A DNA stretch of 18,516 bases from Bin22 sp034428635 (GTDB taxonomy: Bacteria; Chloroflexota; Dehalococcoidia; Lucifugimonadales; UBA3495). The stretch is taken from contig DAOUHR010000103.1 in NCBI GenBank assembly GCA_034428635.1, forward strand, positions 1 to 18,516. The letters run 5' to 3'. Made by a program: the position numbers and the translations under genes. Under the pieces are notes generated by a model. The model did no database searches, was not told the DNA's origin, and saw nothing but the letters and a program-made list of their open reading frames with translations. This document shows, in pieces, positions 7,019 through 13,983 of this stretch (the first letter of the stretch is position 1; each line of letters opens with the position of its first letter).

Positions 7019-10000
7019 TTATTCTTCCTCCGGCCCACTGTCATCCAGGTCGCCCTCGGCCAGTCGCCTATAGATGGCCGCAGCGCTGTCGCCTTTCTTG
7101 TTTTCCCAGACATAACCCCGCTGGGAGGGACAAAGCGAGTTGAAGTCGCAATATTGGCAATTGATAAAGCCATTTTGCCCCATTTCCCCGGGGTTGGCGG
7201 GGAAGACTCCGCCGCGAATTCCAGAGACCACTGTGGTTACCCCGTCCCTGAATCGCCGGGCCGTGTCCGGGTCACTAATGTCGAAGTGGTCGGGAGGAGT
7301 GAATTTGAACTCGCCTCTCCCGGAAGTAAGCCAGTAGGCCGCTCGGACGTGGGTGGCTTCAGGCGCAAGGCGTTGTGCCGCCAGGGAATAGATTCCCAGC
7401 TGCAGCCGCTTGCCCCGGTCAATGGAGTCATCCTTCAGCTTGCCGTAAGGACTGGGTGAGCCGGTTTTGTAGTCCATTACCAGCACCGACTTGCCATCGA
7501 CGCTGATATCCACCCGGTCTATCAGACCACGGAACTTCAGCCCCGTTGCCTCGTCTGCCACATCAGGGGAGTCGCCCCCCAGGCCAAAGGGGGCCTCCAC
7601 CCTGATTTCGCCGGTATTGATTTGTTCGCGAATGCTTGCTTCAGCCTCCAGAAAAGTGCCAAGGTCGTCGCGAATGTTCTGTTTCTCGAGATCCCACAGC
7701 AGGGGCTTACCGGTAACTCCCCTCGCTTCGGCGGCTCCAAACTCGGTCTCCGCGATTTGCAGCAACCGTTGATGGTCTGCTCCGGTCCAGGGGAGTCCTG
7801 AGGGGGGCAGCGACCCACTGTCCCTGCTCTGCACAATGAAGTCTTCCAAAATCTTATGGATCAGCCTTCCCCTTTCAAGCGGGGTAATGCGGGTGGTCTC
7901 CTCCGGGGTTTCCAGGGCGCCCAGCCACAGCACGTTTCCCAGGAAATAACGGAATGGGCAGGCGGCCCAGGCCTCCAGCCGAGTTGGGGAAATGGGCTGC
8001 CGCTCCAGGATTCGCCCGAAGCGGGAGCCTTCGGCCACCTGGCCAAGGTTCCCGTCGAACCGCGTAAAGCGCCGGGAGCGCCGTGCCCGACCCATACTCG
8101 CAGCGCGGGCCAGGATTCCCCCCAAGGCCAACGGGTGAACGGCTGTCGAGTTGCCCATATTCTTCCAGCGCACCAGCCGGTCCAGCCGGTAATCCAGGAG
8201 GTCGGCAAGGTCACTATCGAGCAGTCCGTCCAGGGCGTCTTCAGCCGACCTGGTTACCGATAGCCACGGCTCCTCCGTCAGGGCAGGCAGGTCCCCACTG
8301 TGGACTTGCCTGCCAGCCAGGGTGGATGCCTGCTCCAGGAACCAGCGAGAGGGATGGGCAACCCGGCGCGAGGAGGAATCGGCCACCGGATAGGACAGGG
8401 TGCGGCGGGGCGCGGTGGCCAGCGCGGAAAGGTAGTTATACCGCTCTTCGGCCATCCGCCGCTGGGCGGGAGAGAGTTTGCACCGACCGGTCAGGTCGCC
8501 CTGGGGCAGCAGGGGATCAGGCCGAAGGGCCGGAGGGACTGCACCTTCGATCATGCCCACCAGCCAGATTTTGTCGAAGCTCATTCCGGCAGCATTAACG
8601 AAGGAAGACACGAAGACGCCCCGTCCGGTGGGGCCAAGGTGACCCTCGGGGACCTGAATAGCATCTCTAACCACCTGTCTGAACTCTTCCACCGTTGCCA
8701 TGCTGTTCAGGGAGTCCGCCGACTTCACCTCTTCCAAAAGCTGAAATATCCTCTCGACCTCCCGGTCAAAACTGTCCAGTTCATCCCCTTCATTGCCTTC
8801 CAATGGACGGGCCAGATAGTCCTTAAGCAGGTTGGACTGCCATTCGCAAAATGCGGTCCACTCGCTTCCGTCAGGTGGCGACGTCAGCGCCTCGGCCAAT
8901 TCCACGATGAATTCACGGAGAGCCAACGCCGCGGACGCGTTATCCCGCATTGCCGCGGCCCGGGCCTCCGAAATGCTTCCATCCTTCTCGCCCTGTTCGG
9001 CTTGCTCCTGGCTGGACAGGGCATAGCCGGTAAGCCTTTCCTTCCATTGGTCCAGTCCCCTCACGATTCCGGCCTGTCGGCTGATGGCATCCCACTGGCT
9101 GGGGGTATAGTTGTCCCGTGACTGTTGGGCCGGTTTGACCGGGCTACCGGTAAGCCATTCCATAACTTCGTTCCGCCGAAACTCGTCGGAAGGGAGGTCC
9201 AGCAGGCCCAGGAGAGTGCGCCCGGCCGGCGTGTCCGCCAGCAAGTCTCTCCCTGGGCCCGCCATTGGTATACCCGACATTTCAAGCTCGTCGCGAACCA
9301 TTGTGCCGTAGGGGCTTTCCATACGGTACAGAACGGCCATGCGATGGAAGGGAGTCCCTCTGTCGCCGGCTTCCGCCACTATCTGCCGGACTACCCATCT
9401 CAATTCCTCGTGGGTGCCGGGAGCCACGTGCAGGTGAATGGCATCCTGCGCTGCGGGCACAGTTGGAACCGTTTCCGCGATTGGCACAGCCTCCCCAAAC
9501 ACCGGGTCAAGGCGCCCTTCCAAATCCCGGATAAGACTGTCCGCCTGGTCCTCTTCCGTTACGCCCAGGATTACGGAGCACTTTCCTTCGCTACCCAGCG
9601 CCAACACCAGTGCGGTCTCACCGGGGCTGAATGGGCGAGGCAGGAAAACAATGATGTGACCCAAATCGTCAAGGGCCGCAGCCTCACCTTTCCTTATTGC
9701 CTCGGCAGCCTCACTGGCCAGGTCCTCCGGGTCGTACCATTTGCCGGAGATTGTTTGCCGGTGCCGGTGGTATAAGGAGACGACCTCGGACGTCACGCCG
9801 CCCAGGGCTGCCAGGTCTTCCAAATCTCCCTCGTTGAGACGGCGCAGCTCCCGAAAGGCGGCGCGGACACTGCTCTGGGTCCTGGCGTGCAGCCGCACGG
9901 GCCGGAGAAGGCCGGTGGTTTCGGAGAGCACCTTGCGAAGGGAAATGCTCTGCAGCGTGGAAGTGATGGGTTTCTTTTCCTTCGCCGCCAGGGACGCGCC

Positions 10001-10258
10001 GCCCAGCAACTCTGCCAGCACGGGCATCTGAATGAAACGTACGTTAATAAATCCGTTGTCACCCAGTTCCTGGCGAAGGGCCAAGCTGGCATAGCGAGAG
10101 GGGGAAACCACGGTGACCGGAGCCATCAGGTCGTCACGTTTTATCTCGTTCACCAGGTCCCACAGAGTCGCCCTGGCGCCATCGGACGGTGTGCCTGTGA
10201 AGAGATGGCCGGCCAGCAGGGAATTGGTTGCGAGTCTTTCATTGACCATAGGGCCCAT
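7019..10258 (-). CDS. addB: PD-(D/E)XK nuclease family protein, AddB-like, with iron-sulfur cluster motif
   Basis: This 1079-residue protein looks like the AddB partner of the helicase encoded next to it. The C-terminal nuclease has His801, Asp914 in GLIDRVD, Asp929-Tyr-Lys931 in VMDYKTG and Gln953. Four cysteines frame it as in AddB and Cas4: Cys767 in AACPFRYF and Cys1034, Cys1037 and Cys1043 in the C-X2-C-X5-C motif near the end. This is the known 4Fe-4S staple. The N-terminal 750 residues resemble a decayed helicase, with a motif-V-like stretch at about 544-577, but I see no Walker A in the first 60 residues, so ATP binding is probably lost. ATG at 10258 has AAGGG upstream; a second ATG three codons in is also possible. 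The gene starts next to the thiamine leader, facing away from it, and abuts the AddA-like gene. The pair is clear; the strict addB name is by analogy. Confidence 0.87.
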   Translation of the reverse strand: MGPMVNERLATNSLLAGHLFTGTPSDGARATLWDLVNEIKRDDLMAPVTVVSPSRYASLALRQELGDNGFINVRFIQMPVLAELLGGASLAAKEKKPITSTLQSISLRKVLSETTGLLRPVRLHARTQSSVRAAFRELRRLNEGDLEDLAALGGVTSEVVSLYHRHRQTISGKWYDPEDLASEAAEAIRKGEAAALDDLGHIIVFLPRPFSPGETALVLALGSEGKCSVILGVTEEDQADSLIRDLEGRLDPVFGEAVPIAETVPTVPAAQDAIHLHVAPGTHEELRWVVRQIVAEAGDRGTPFHRMAVLYRMESPYGTMVRDELEMSGIPMAGPGRDLLADTPAGRTLLGLLDLPSDEFRRNEVMEWLTGSPVKPAQQSRDNYTPSQWDAISRQAGIVRGLDQWKERLTGYALSSQEQAEQGEKDGSISEARAAAMRDNASAALALREFIVELAEALTSPPDGSEWTAFCEWQSNLLKDYLARPLEGNEGDELDSFDREVERIFQLLEEVKSADSLNSMATVEEFRQVVRDAIQVPEGHLGPTGRGVFVSSFVNAAGMSFDKIWLVGMIEGAVPPALRPDPLLPQGDLTGRCKLSPAQRRMAEERYNYLSALATAPRRTLSYPVADSSSRRVAHPSRWFLEQASTLAGRQVHSGDLPALTEEPWLSVTRSAEDALDGLLDSDLADLLDYRLDRLVRWKNMGNSTAVHPLALGGILARAASMGRARRSRRFTRFDGNLGQVAEGSRFGRILERQPISPTRLEAWAACPFRYFLGNVLWLGALETPEETTRITPLERGRLIHKILEDFIVQSRDSGSLPPSGLPWTGADHQRLLQIAETEFGAAEARGVTGKPLLWDLEKQNIRDDLGTFLEAEASIREQINTGEIRVEAPFGLGGDSPDVADEATGLKFRGLIDRVDISVDGKSVLVMDYKTGSPSPYGKLKDDSIDRGKRLQLGIYSLAAQRLAPEATHVRAAYWLTSGRGEFKFTPPDHFDISDPDTARRFRDGVTTVVSGIRGGVFPANPGEMGQNGFINCQYCDFNSLCPSQRGYVWENKKGDSAAAIYRRLAEGDLDDSGPEEE
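7025..7031 (-). promoter_or_regulatory. Ribosome binding site for the GTG start of the AddA-like gene
   Basis: GGAGGAA on the minus strand lies inside the last codons of the AddB-like gene, six bases before the GTG at 7018. It supports GTG as the true start and coupling of the two genes. Confidence 0.7.
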
Positions 10259-10428
10259 ATTAACCCTTCAATAACGCTGGTACCAGACTCGGCCCGGCTT
10301 TGCTGGCGCTCCTGTTTAGGTGACTGGTGGTGTGCTATGGTGGGTTTGGGGCCGTCCTCATTACCCACCGGGCTCCTTTCCCAGCAGAATCCGGCTGAAA
10401 TGGAAGGCTTTCCAGATTTTCAAATCGT
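10259..10428. other. Gap upstream of the AddB-like gene and the thiamine promoter
   Basis: This is the first part of a 398-base gap between divergent genes. I see no gene here and no convincing -35/-10 pair for the AddB-like gene, whose promoter remains unplaced. The rest of the gap is filled by the thiamine promoter, riboswitch and terminator. Confidence 0.5.
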
Positions 10429-10457
10429 TTGACTGCAATCCCACTGCGTGTTAAAGT
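10429..10457 (+). promoter_or_regulatory. Putative promoter of the thiamine operon
   Basis: TTGACT (10429-10434) and TAAAGT (10452-10457) are spaced by 17 bases. Transcription would start near 10464, just before the riboswitch aptamer. Confidence 0.45.
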
Positions 10458-10480
10458 TTGCTACCAAACCACATAATGAC

Positions 10481-10577
10481 TGTTCTGGCGGGAGCTTGGG
10501 TAAGCCAGGCTGAGAGGGTAGCCACGAGTCGCTACCGACCGTCTGTACCTGATGCGGGTAATGCCGTCGCAGGGACA
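10481..10577 (+). ncRNA. TPP riboswitch (THI element) aptamer
   Basis: The leader of thiG carries the conserved thiamine pyrophosphate aptamer. The core CTGAGA is at 10510-10515. The second conserved half, at 10547-10575, has ACCTGAT, GGGTAATGCC and CGCAGGGA in order. P1 pairs TGTTCT (10481-10486) with GGGACA (10572-10577), including G-U pairs. The variable extra stem is GGTAGC (10517-10522) with GCTACC (10531-10536). Class and position before thiazole and thiamine phosphate synthase genes leave little doubt. It should repress the operon when TPP is abundant, most likely through the terminator downstream. Confidence 0.95.
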
Positions 10578-10595
10578 AGACGCTGGAAATTGAGC

Positions 10596-10628
10596 AACCG
10601 CCGGTTAGTTTAACGGCGGTTTTGTTGT
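10596..10628 (+). terminator. Riboswitch-controlled intrinsic terminator
   Basis: AACCGCCG (10596-10603) pairs with CGGCGGTT (10614-10621), with three more A-T pairs inside, and is followed by TTTTGTTGT. It sits between the aptamer and the thiG ribosome binding site. The aptamer's 5' bases CTGGCGG (10485-10491) can pair with CCGCCGG (10598-10604), offering an antiterminator that excludes both P1 and the terminator. Confidence 0.8.
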
Positions 10629-10656
10629 ATTCAGCAAGCCGGAAGGAGTAGCAGCG

Positions 10657-11448
10657 ATGTCGGACGACTTGGTTATCGGGGGCAAGCACTTCAGTTCCAG
10701 GCTCATAGTAGGTACCGGTCGATACCGCACCAACGAGGAAATGGTTGAAGCCATTGAGGCCTCGGGCACGGAGATGGTAACCGTCGCTATTCGCCGCCTT
10801 AACCTGGACGACCCCACACAGAAGACGATCCTGGATTACATCGACTGGTCCAAGTACAACATCCTGCCCAACACGGCCGGCTGCGCCACCGTGGAAGAGG
10901 CCATGTTCGTAGCCCGGCTGGGGCGCGAGGTTGCCAGGACCGACTTCGTCAAGCTGGAAGTCATTCCCGACGCCAAGTACCTGTTCCCCGACCCGGTTGG
11001 CACCCTGGAGGCGGCCAGGCAGCTGGTAGAAGAGGGCTTCATCGTCCTGCCATACATCCATGCCGATCCGGTTCTGGCCCGGCGGCTGGAAGAGGTTGGC
11101 TGCGCCACAGTCATGCCCCTGGGGTCGGCCATCGGCTCCGGCCAGGGCATTCATACGGTAGAAGAGGTGCGCATCATCATCGAGCAGGCCAACGTGCCGG
11201 TGGTGGTTGACGCCGGCCTGGCCGTCCCCTCCGACGCATCCAGGGCCCTGGAGATGGGCGCATCAGCGGTGCTGGTCAACACCGCCATTGCCCAGGCGCA
11301 AAACCCGGCCCAGATGGCGGAGGCATTCAAACTGGGGGTTGAAGGCGGACGCAAGGCTTACCTTTCCGGGCGCATCCCCACGCGGGCCTACGCCTCGGCC
11401 AGCAGCCCGACCGATGAAGTGCCCCAACCGGTAACAGCGGGCAGCTAG
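10657..11448 (+). CDS. thiG: Thiazole synthase ThiG
   Basis: ThiG forms the thiazole phosphate ring of thiamine from 1-deoxyxylulose 5-phosphate, dehydroglycine or iminoglycine, and the thiocarboxylate sulfur of ThiS. The protein is 263 residues, normal for the family, and is a TIM barrel. The N-terminal LVIGGKHFSSRLIVGTGRY is a hallmark. The Schiff-base lysine is Lys99 in FVKLEVI. NTAGC at 72-76, ADPVLARRLEEVGC around 126-139 and GSAIGSGQG at 146-154 are conserved phosphate and barrel loops. AAGGAG precedes the ATG by eight bases. It is the first gene after the riboswitch, followed four bases later by thiE. The glycine oxidase or ThiH needed to make the glycine-derived substrate is not in the window. 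Confidence 0.97.
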   Translation: MSDDLVIGGKHFSSRLIVGTGRYRTNEEMVEAIEASGTEMVTVAIRRLNLDDPTQKTILDYIDWSKYNILPNTAGCATVEEAMFVARLGREVARTDFVKLEVIPDAKYLFPDPVGTLEAARQLVEEGFIVLPYIHADPVLARRLEEVGCATVMPLGSAIGSGQGIHTVEEVRIIIEQANVPVVVDAGLAVPSDASRALEMGASAVLVNTAIAQAQNPAQMAEAFKLGVEGGRKAYLSGRIPTRAYASASSPTDEVPQPVTAGS

Positions 11449-11452
11449 AGCC

Positions 11453-12103
11453 TTGGCCCTTTCCCTGCCCGACCCCTGCCTGTGCCTGGTAACCGACCGG
11501 CACGTAGGCGACGAGTCTACCCTGGTCGAGCGGGTTGCAGAGGCGGTTGCCGGAGGCGTTGACCTGGTCCAGCTGCGGGAGAAAGACCTGCACGGAGCGC
11601 AACTGCTGGAACTGGCGGACCGCCTGCGCCAGGCCATCGGCCACCGGGCCCTGCTGGTGATAAACGAAAGAGTGGACGTGGCTGCCGCCTTGCCGTCCGC
11701 AGGAGCCCAACTGGGAGAAGACGCGGTCCCGGTGGCGGCCGCCCGGAGCATTCTGGGCCCGGACATGCTGGTCGGCCGTTCCGTCCATTCGGTGGATGGC
11801 GCGGAACAGGCAGTCCGGGATGGCGCCGACTTCCTTGTAGCAGGGACAATGTTCGCCAGCAGGTCGCACCCAGGCGAGCAGCCGGCCGGGCCCAGGCTGG
11901 TAAGGCAGATTGTTGAGAAATGCACACTCCCTGCCATCGGCATTGGCGGAATAACCGCCGACAACTGTGACCAGGTAATTGCAGCCGGGGCGATGGGTGT
12001 GGCAGTCATTACGGGAATCCTGGCCGCCCCTGACCCGGGCGAGGCCGCCCGCAAATTGAAGGAAGCGATAGCGGCGGCGCGGAAGAAGCAAACTGCCGCA
12101 TAG
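11453..12103 (+). CDS. thiE: Thiamine phosphate synthase ThiE
   Basis: ThiE couples thiazole phosphate with HMP pyrophosphate to give thiamine phosphate. The 216-residue TIM barrel has the family's landmarks: LVTDR near residue 12, VQLREKD at about 39-45, LLVINERVDVA at about 67-77 (most relatives have INDR), GTMFASRSH at about 130-138 and the phosphate loop AIGIGGI at about 161-167. The start appears to be TTG at 11453, four bases after the thiG stop. No ATG or GTG lies nearby in frame and the ribosome site is weak, so translation probably depends on coupling to thiG. The usual TK in the GP-x-F-x-T-x-TK loop is replaced by SRSHP, a mild divergence. Confidence 0.93.
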   Translation: MALSLPDPCLCLVTDRHVGDESTLVERVAEAVAGGVDLVQLREKDLHGAQLLELADRLRQAIGHRALLVINERVDVAAALPSAGAQLGEDAVPVAAARSILGPDMLVGRSVHSVDGAEQAVRDGADFLVAGTMFASRSHPGEQPAGPRLVRQIVEKCTLPAIGIGGITADNCDQVIAAGAMGVAVITGILAAPDPGEAARKLKEAIAAARKKQTAA

Positions 12104-12141
12104 TCTTGCGCGGTTAAGACCTTGTTAGGGACGAGGCAATT

Positions 12142-12354
12142 ATGCCTGATATGATTAACCTGATGGTTAACGGCAAGACCAGGGAGGTGGAGGACGCCAC
12201 CAGCCTGGAAACCTATCTTGTGTCCTTCGGGCTGGATCTTCAGTTCGTTGCCGTGGGGTACAACGGCGAAGTAATAAAGAAGGACTCCTTTGCCCAGGTT
12301 ACCCTGAAGAATGGCGACACCCTGGAAATCGTGCGCCCGGTGGGCGGCGGATGA
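12142..12354 (+). CDS. thiS: Sulfur carrier protein ThiS
   Basis: This 70-residue ubiquitin-fold protein ends in VGGG. Its C-terminal Gly-Gly is activated by adenylation and converted to the thiocarboxylate that gives sulfur to ThiG. MVNGKTREVED and VAVGYNGEVIKKD are typical beta-grasp strands of the family. GAGG lies five bases before the ATG. It follows thiE by 38 bases. The activating enzyme ThiF is not present here. The stop codon overlaps the start of the next gene (ATGA). Confidence 0.93.
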   Translation: MPDMINLMVNGKTREVEDATSLETYLVSFGLDLQFVAVGYNGEVIKKDSFAQVTLKNGDTLEIVRPVGGG

Positions 12355-12587
12355 CTCAATCGGTGGAAAGCCTGGATGCCTTGCTGGTTGGAGTCATCAA
12401 GGACAACCGGGACAGGGTGCTTGACTGGATTAACGACGAACCGGGCAGCTGGGGTTTCCTGGCCGGCAGGGCCGTACTGGCCTGCAAGGAGCATAAGGGA
12501 GCGGCGCTCACCAATTCCGAGCGGAGAATCGTCTGGCACCGAATGTGGGAAATCCTGACCGTGTTGAAAGAGCAGGAAGCTCAGTAG
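12351..12587 (+). CDS. Uncharacterised 78-residue protein coupled to thiS
   Basis: The ATG overlaps the thiS stop as ATGA, which points to a real gene translated by coupling. I do not recognise the family. The protein is soluble and charged, with no membrane segment and a single cysteine (Cys44). It is probably all helical. A segment VIKDNRDRVLDW then GFLAGRAV at about 35-42 and a C-terminal ERRIVWHRMWEIL are its most distinctive parts. By eye the pattern VI..N...V.D...S.GFL.G resembles the C-terminal tail domain of GatB and YqeY, which contacts tRNA in GatB. That likeness is weak and unproven. The position at the end of a TPP-regulated operon, before a strong terminator, means it is made with the thiamine enzymes and could assist ThiS, or simply ride along. 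Confidence 0.75.
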   Translation: MTQSVESLDALLVGVIKDNRDRVLDWINDEPGSWGFLAGRAVLACKEHKGAALTNSERRIVWHRMWEILTVLKEQEAQ

Positions 12588-12618
12588 CTGATACGAAAAT
12601 ATCCGGAAGGCGCAACTG

Positions 12619-12650
12619 AGGGGCGATACCGGTATCGCCCCTTTTTGTTT
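12619..12650 (+). terminator. Intrinsic terminator of the thiamine operon
   Basis: A 12-base arm AGGGGCGATACC (12619-12630) is followed directly by its complement (12631-12642) and then TTTTTGTTTT. The central bases form the loop. It closes the thiG-thiE-thiS unit. Confidence 0.88.
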
Positions 12651-12668
12651 TGTAATGTTCCCCGTCGA

Positions 12669-12677
12669 GGGAGGTGA
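12669..12677 (+). promoter_or_regulatory. Near-perfect Shine-Dalgarno with no normal start codon in the ligase frame
   Basis: GGGAGGTGA matches the anti-Shine-Dalgarno at eight of nine bases. In the RNA ligase frame the next codons are ACC then ATC (12681), and no ATG, GTG or TTG appears until the ATG at 12756. A GTG at 12674 overlaps the site but opens a different frame. An upstream in-frame TGA at 12675-12677 limits any extension. Confidence 0.45.
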
Positions 12678-12755
12678 ACCATCGACACACCGGTAGCAAC
12701 AAGAACCTGGCACGACCTGCATTACCGCCATACCGAGCCCGCCACCCACCCAAGA

Positions 12756-13868
12756 ATGTGGCGGGCCTTCATCGAGGTCGACCCCATCAATCCCCAAAAC
12801 AGGATGGCCGGCCACATCCAGTTCATTGGCGGCGACGAGTACGGCGCCCTGTCCATAACCCACGTCAACGGTCTGCCGGCTCCCCAGTTCATCAAGGTTA
12901 CGCCCAAAGCGGCATACCCCTTCCACAAGGATGGCTCCTGGGTGCTGCACGGCGCCCGGGAAGTGTCGGCCTTCGAAAAGATAGACGGCACCAACATCTG
13001 CCAGTACGGCTACCACGACGCGGATGGCCGGCCGTTCACAACCTTCAAGCTGCGTACCCGGCCCTTTGTGTCGCCCCACTTTCTGAATCTGCTGGAACGG
13101 GCCCTGGAAAAATATCCCGCCGTCCGCGCTCATCACCTTCGCCCCGGCGAGGCAGCGGTCTACGAACTTTTCGGTTTCGAGAATCGAATGCTCATCCGGT
13201 ATGACGTTGCCATAGACCTGGCCCTGCTCTTCGGCCGGGACCGGGACGGAGAACTGGTGGCGCCCCACGAGGCTACCAATATCTTCCACGGCCTCGATTG
13301 CCCGATTGCGGACCGCCGGCCCATAGATTTAACCGGAGACCTGGAAGGCGAGTACCGGGAAAGGCAACAGGAAATTAGCTCTCGCCTGCTACGCCTTGAC
13401 GATGAGTATTTCGACGGTGAAGAGGGGGAGATGCTGTACGTTCGCTTCGCCGACGGCTCTCGGGAACAGCCTGGCGGCTTTACCCGGCTGATCAAACTTA
13501 AGCCACCGGAAATTGAGGAAATTCACTGGGCCCTGGACCATGTTCCCCGGGAGGAAGCCGCTGCCGTGGCGCGGAACGTGTTTGAGGTTTCCGACACGCC
13601 CCGAGTGGACGACATGGTGCAACTGCTTTCCGAGGAATGGAGCGACGAGCAAATTGCTCGCTCCCTTGACACCATTGAGCGAGTCCTCCAGGAAGCCATC
13701 GACAGGCGGGCCTTCCAGGAGGACGTGCTGGCCGTCTATGTCCAGCTGCACGGCCCCGACGACTTTAGGCTGGACCGTCCCGCAGTAATGCGTTCCATGA
13801 GCCAGCGGTTCGCCAGGTCGCAAATGTCCAGAATCTATACCGTGTTAGTGGAGCGGGGCTACGGCTGA
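12756..13868 (+). CDS. Putative ATP-dependent RNA ligase (Rnl2-like covalent nucleotidyltransferase)
   Basis: The protein (370 residues from the ATG at 12756) carries the ordered motifs of the covalent nucleotidyltransferases. Motif I is EKIDGTN at 74-80 with Lys75 as the adenylated lysine, very close to the EKIHGTN of T4 Rnl2. Motif III is YELFG at 136-140, IIIa is DLALLFG at 154-160, IV is EGEM at 223-226 and V is IKLKP at 246-250. These enzymes take AMP from ATP and seal RNA 3'-OH/5'-PO4 ends. About 120 C-terminal residues are helical and not recognised; they may give RNA specificity. The start is doubtful. The 12756 ATG has no ribosome site, while a strong one at 12669-12677 points to an ATC at 12681 (395 residues). 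Composition from about 12702 looks coding. DNA ligase or capping enzyme is less likely, as their motif I differs. No partner repair gene is adjacent. Confidence 0.78.
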   Translation: MWRAFIEVDPINPQNRMAGHIQFIGGDEYGALSITHVNGLPAPQFIKVTPKAAYPFHKDGSWVLHGAREVSAFEKIDGTNICQYGYHDADGRPFTTFKLRTRPFVSPHFLNLLERALEKYPAVRAHHLRPGEAAVYELFGFENRMLIRYDVAIDLALLFGRDRDGELVAPHEATNIFHGLDCPIADRRPIDLTGDLEGEYRERQQEISSRLLRLDDEYFDGEEGEMLYVRFADGSREQPGGFTRLIKLKPPEIEEIHWALDHVPREEAAAVARNVFEVSDTPRVDDMVQLLSEEWSDEQIARSLDTIERVLQEAIDRRAFQEDVLAVYVQLHGPDDFRLDRPAVMRSMSQRFARSQMSRIYTVLVERGYG

Positions 13869-13983
13869 ATTCACGGCCGGAAGCCCCAATTTCCTTCATT
13901 ATATTGGTACCAACTGCCGCTAACAGATTTGCCCTGCTTCAAATTCCATTAGTCATCATTCGTGCTAATAAGTGGATATTTTC

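Noticed and set aside
8300..9121. A 273-codon plus-strand frame inside the AddB-like gene
   Set aside because: It is antisense to the AddB-like protein and has no recognisable features.
10420..11154. A 244-codon minus-strand frame over the riboswitch and thiG
   Set aside because: It is antisense to an unambiguous riboswitch and thiG and shows no protein family features.
11263..12091. Two long minus-strand frames over thiE (263 and 254 codons)
   Set aside because: They are mirror frames of thiG and thiE with low-complexity Ser/Ala/Arg or Gly/Arg composition.
12674..13204. A 176-codon plus-strand frame starting at a GTG within the strong ribosome site
   Set aside because: Its sequence is rich in Arg, Pro and His and resembles no protein, while the overlapping frame carries clear ligase motifs. 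Only its first few codons might matter if there is a frameshift.
12240..13289. A 349-codon open frame on the minus strand
   Set aside because: It runs antisense across thiS, the 78-residue gene and the RNA ligase, crosses the thiamine terminator, and has no recognisable domain. It is a product of high GC.
13904..13913. The palindrome TTGGTACCAA between the RNA ligase and the VOC gene
   Set aside because: It is a lone 10-base palindrome with no loop, T-run or second copy, so chance is a sufficient explanation.
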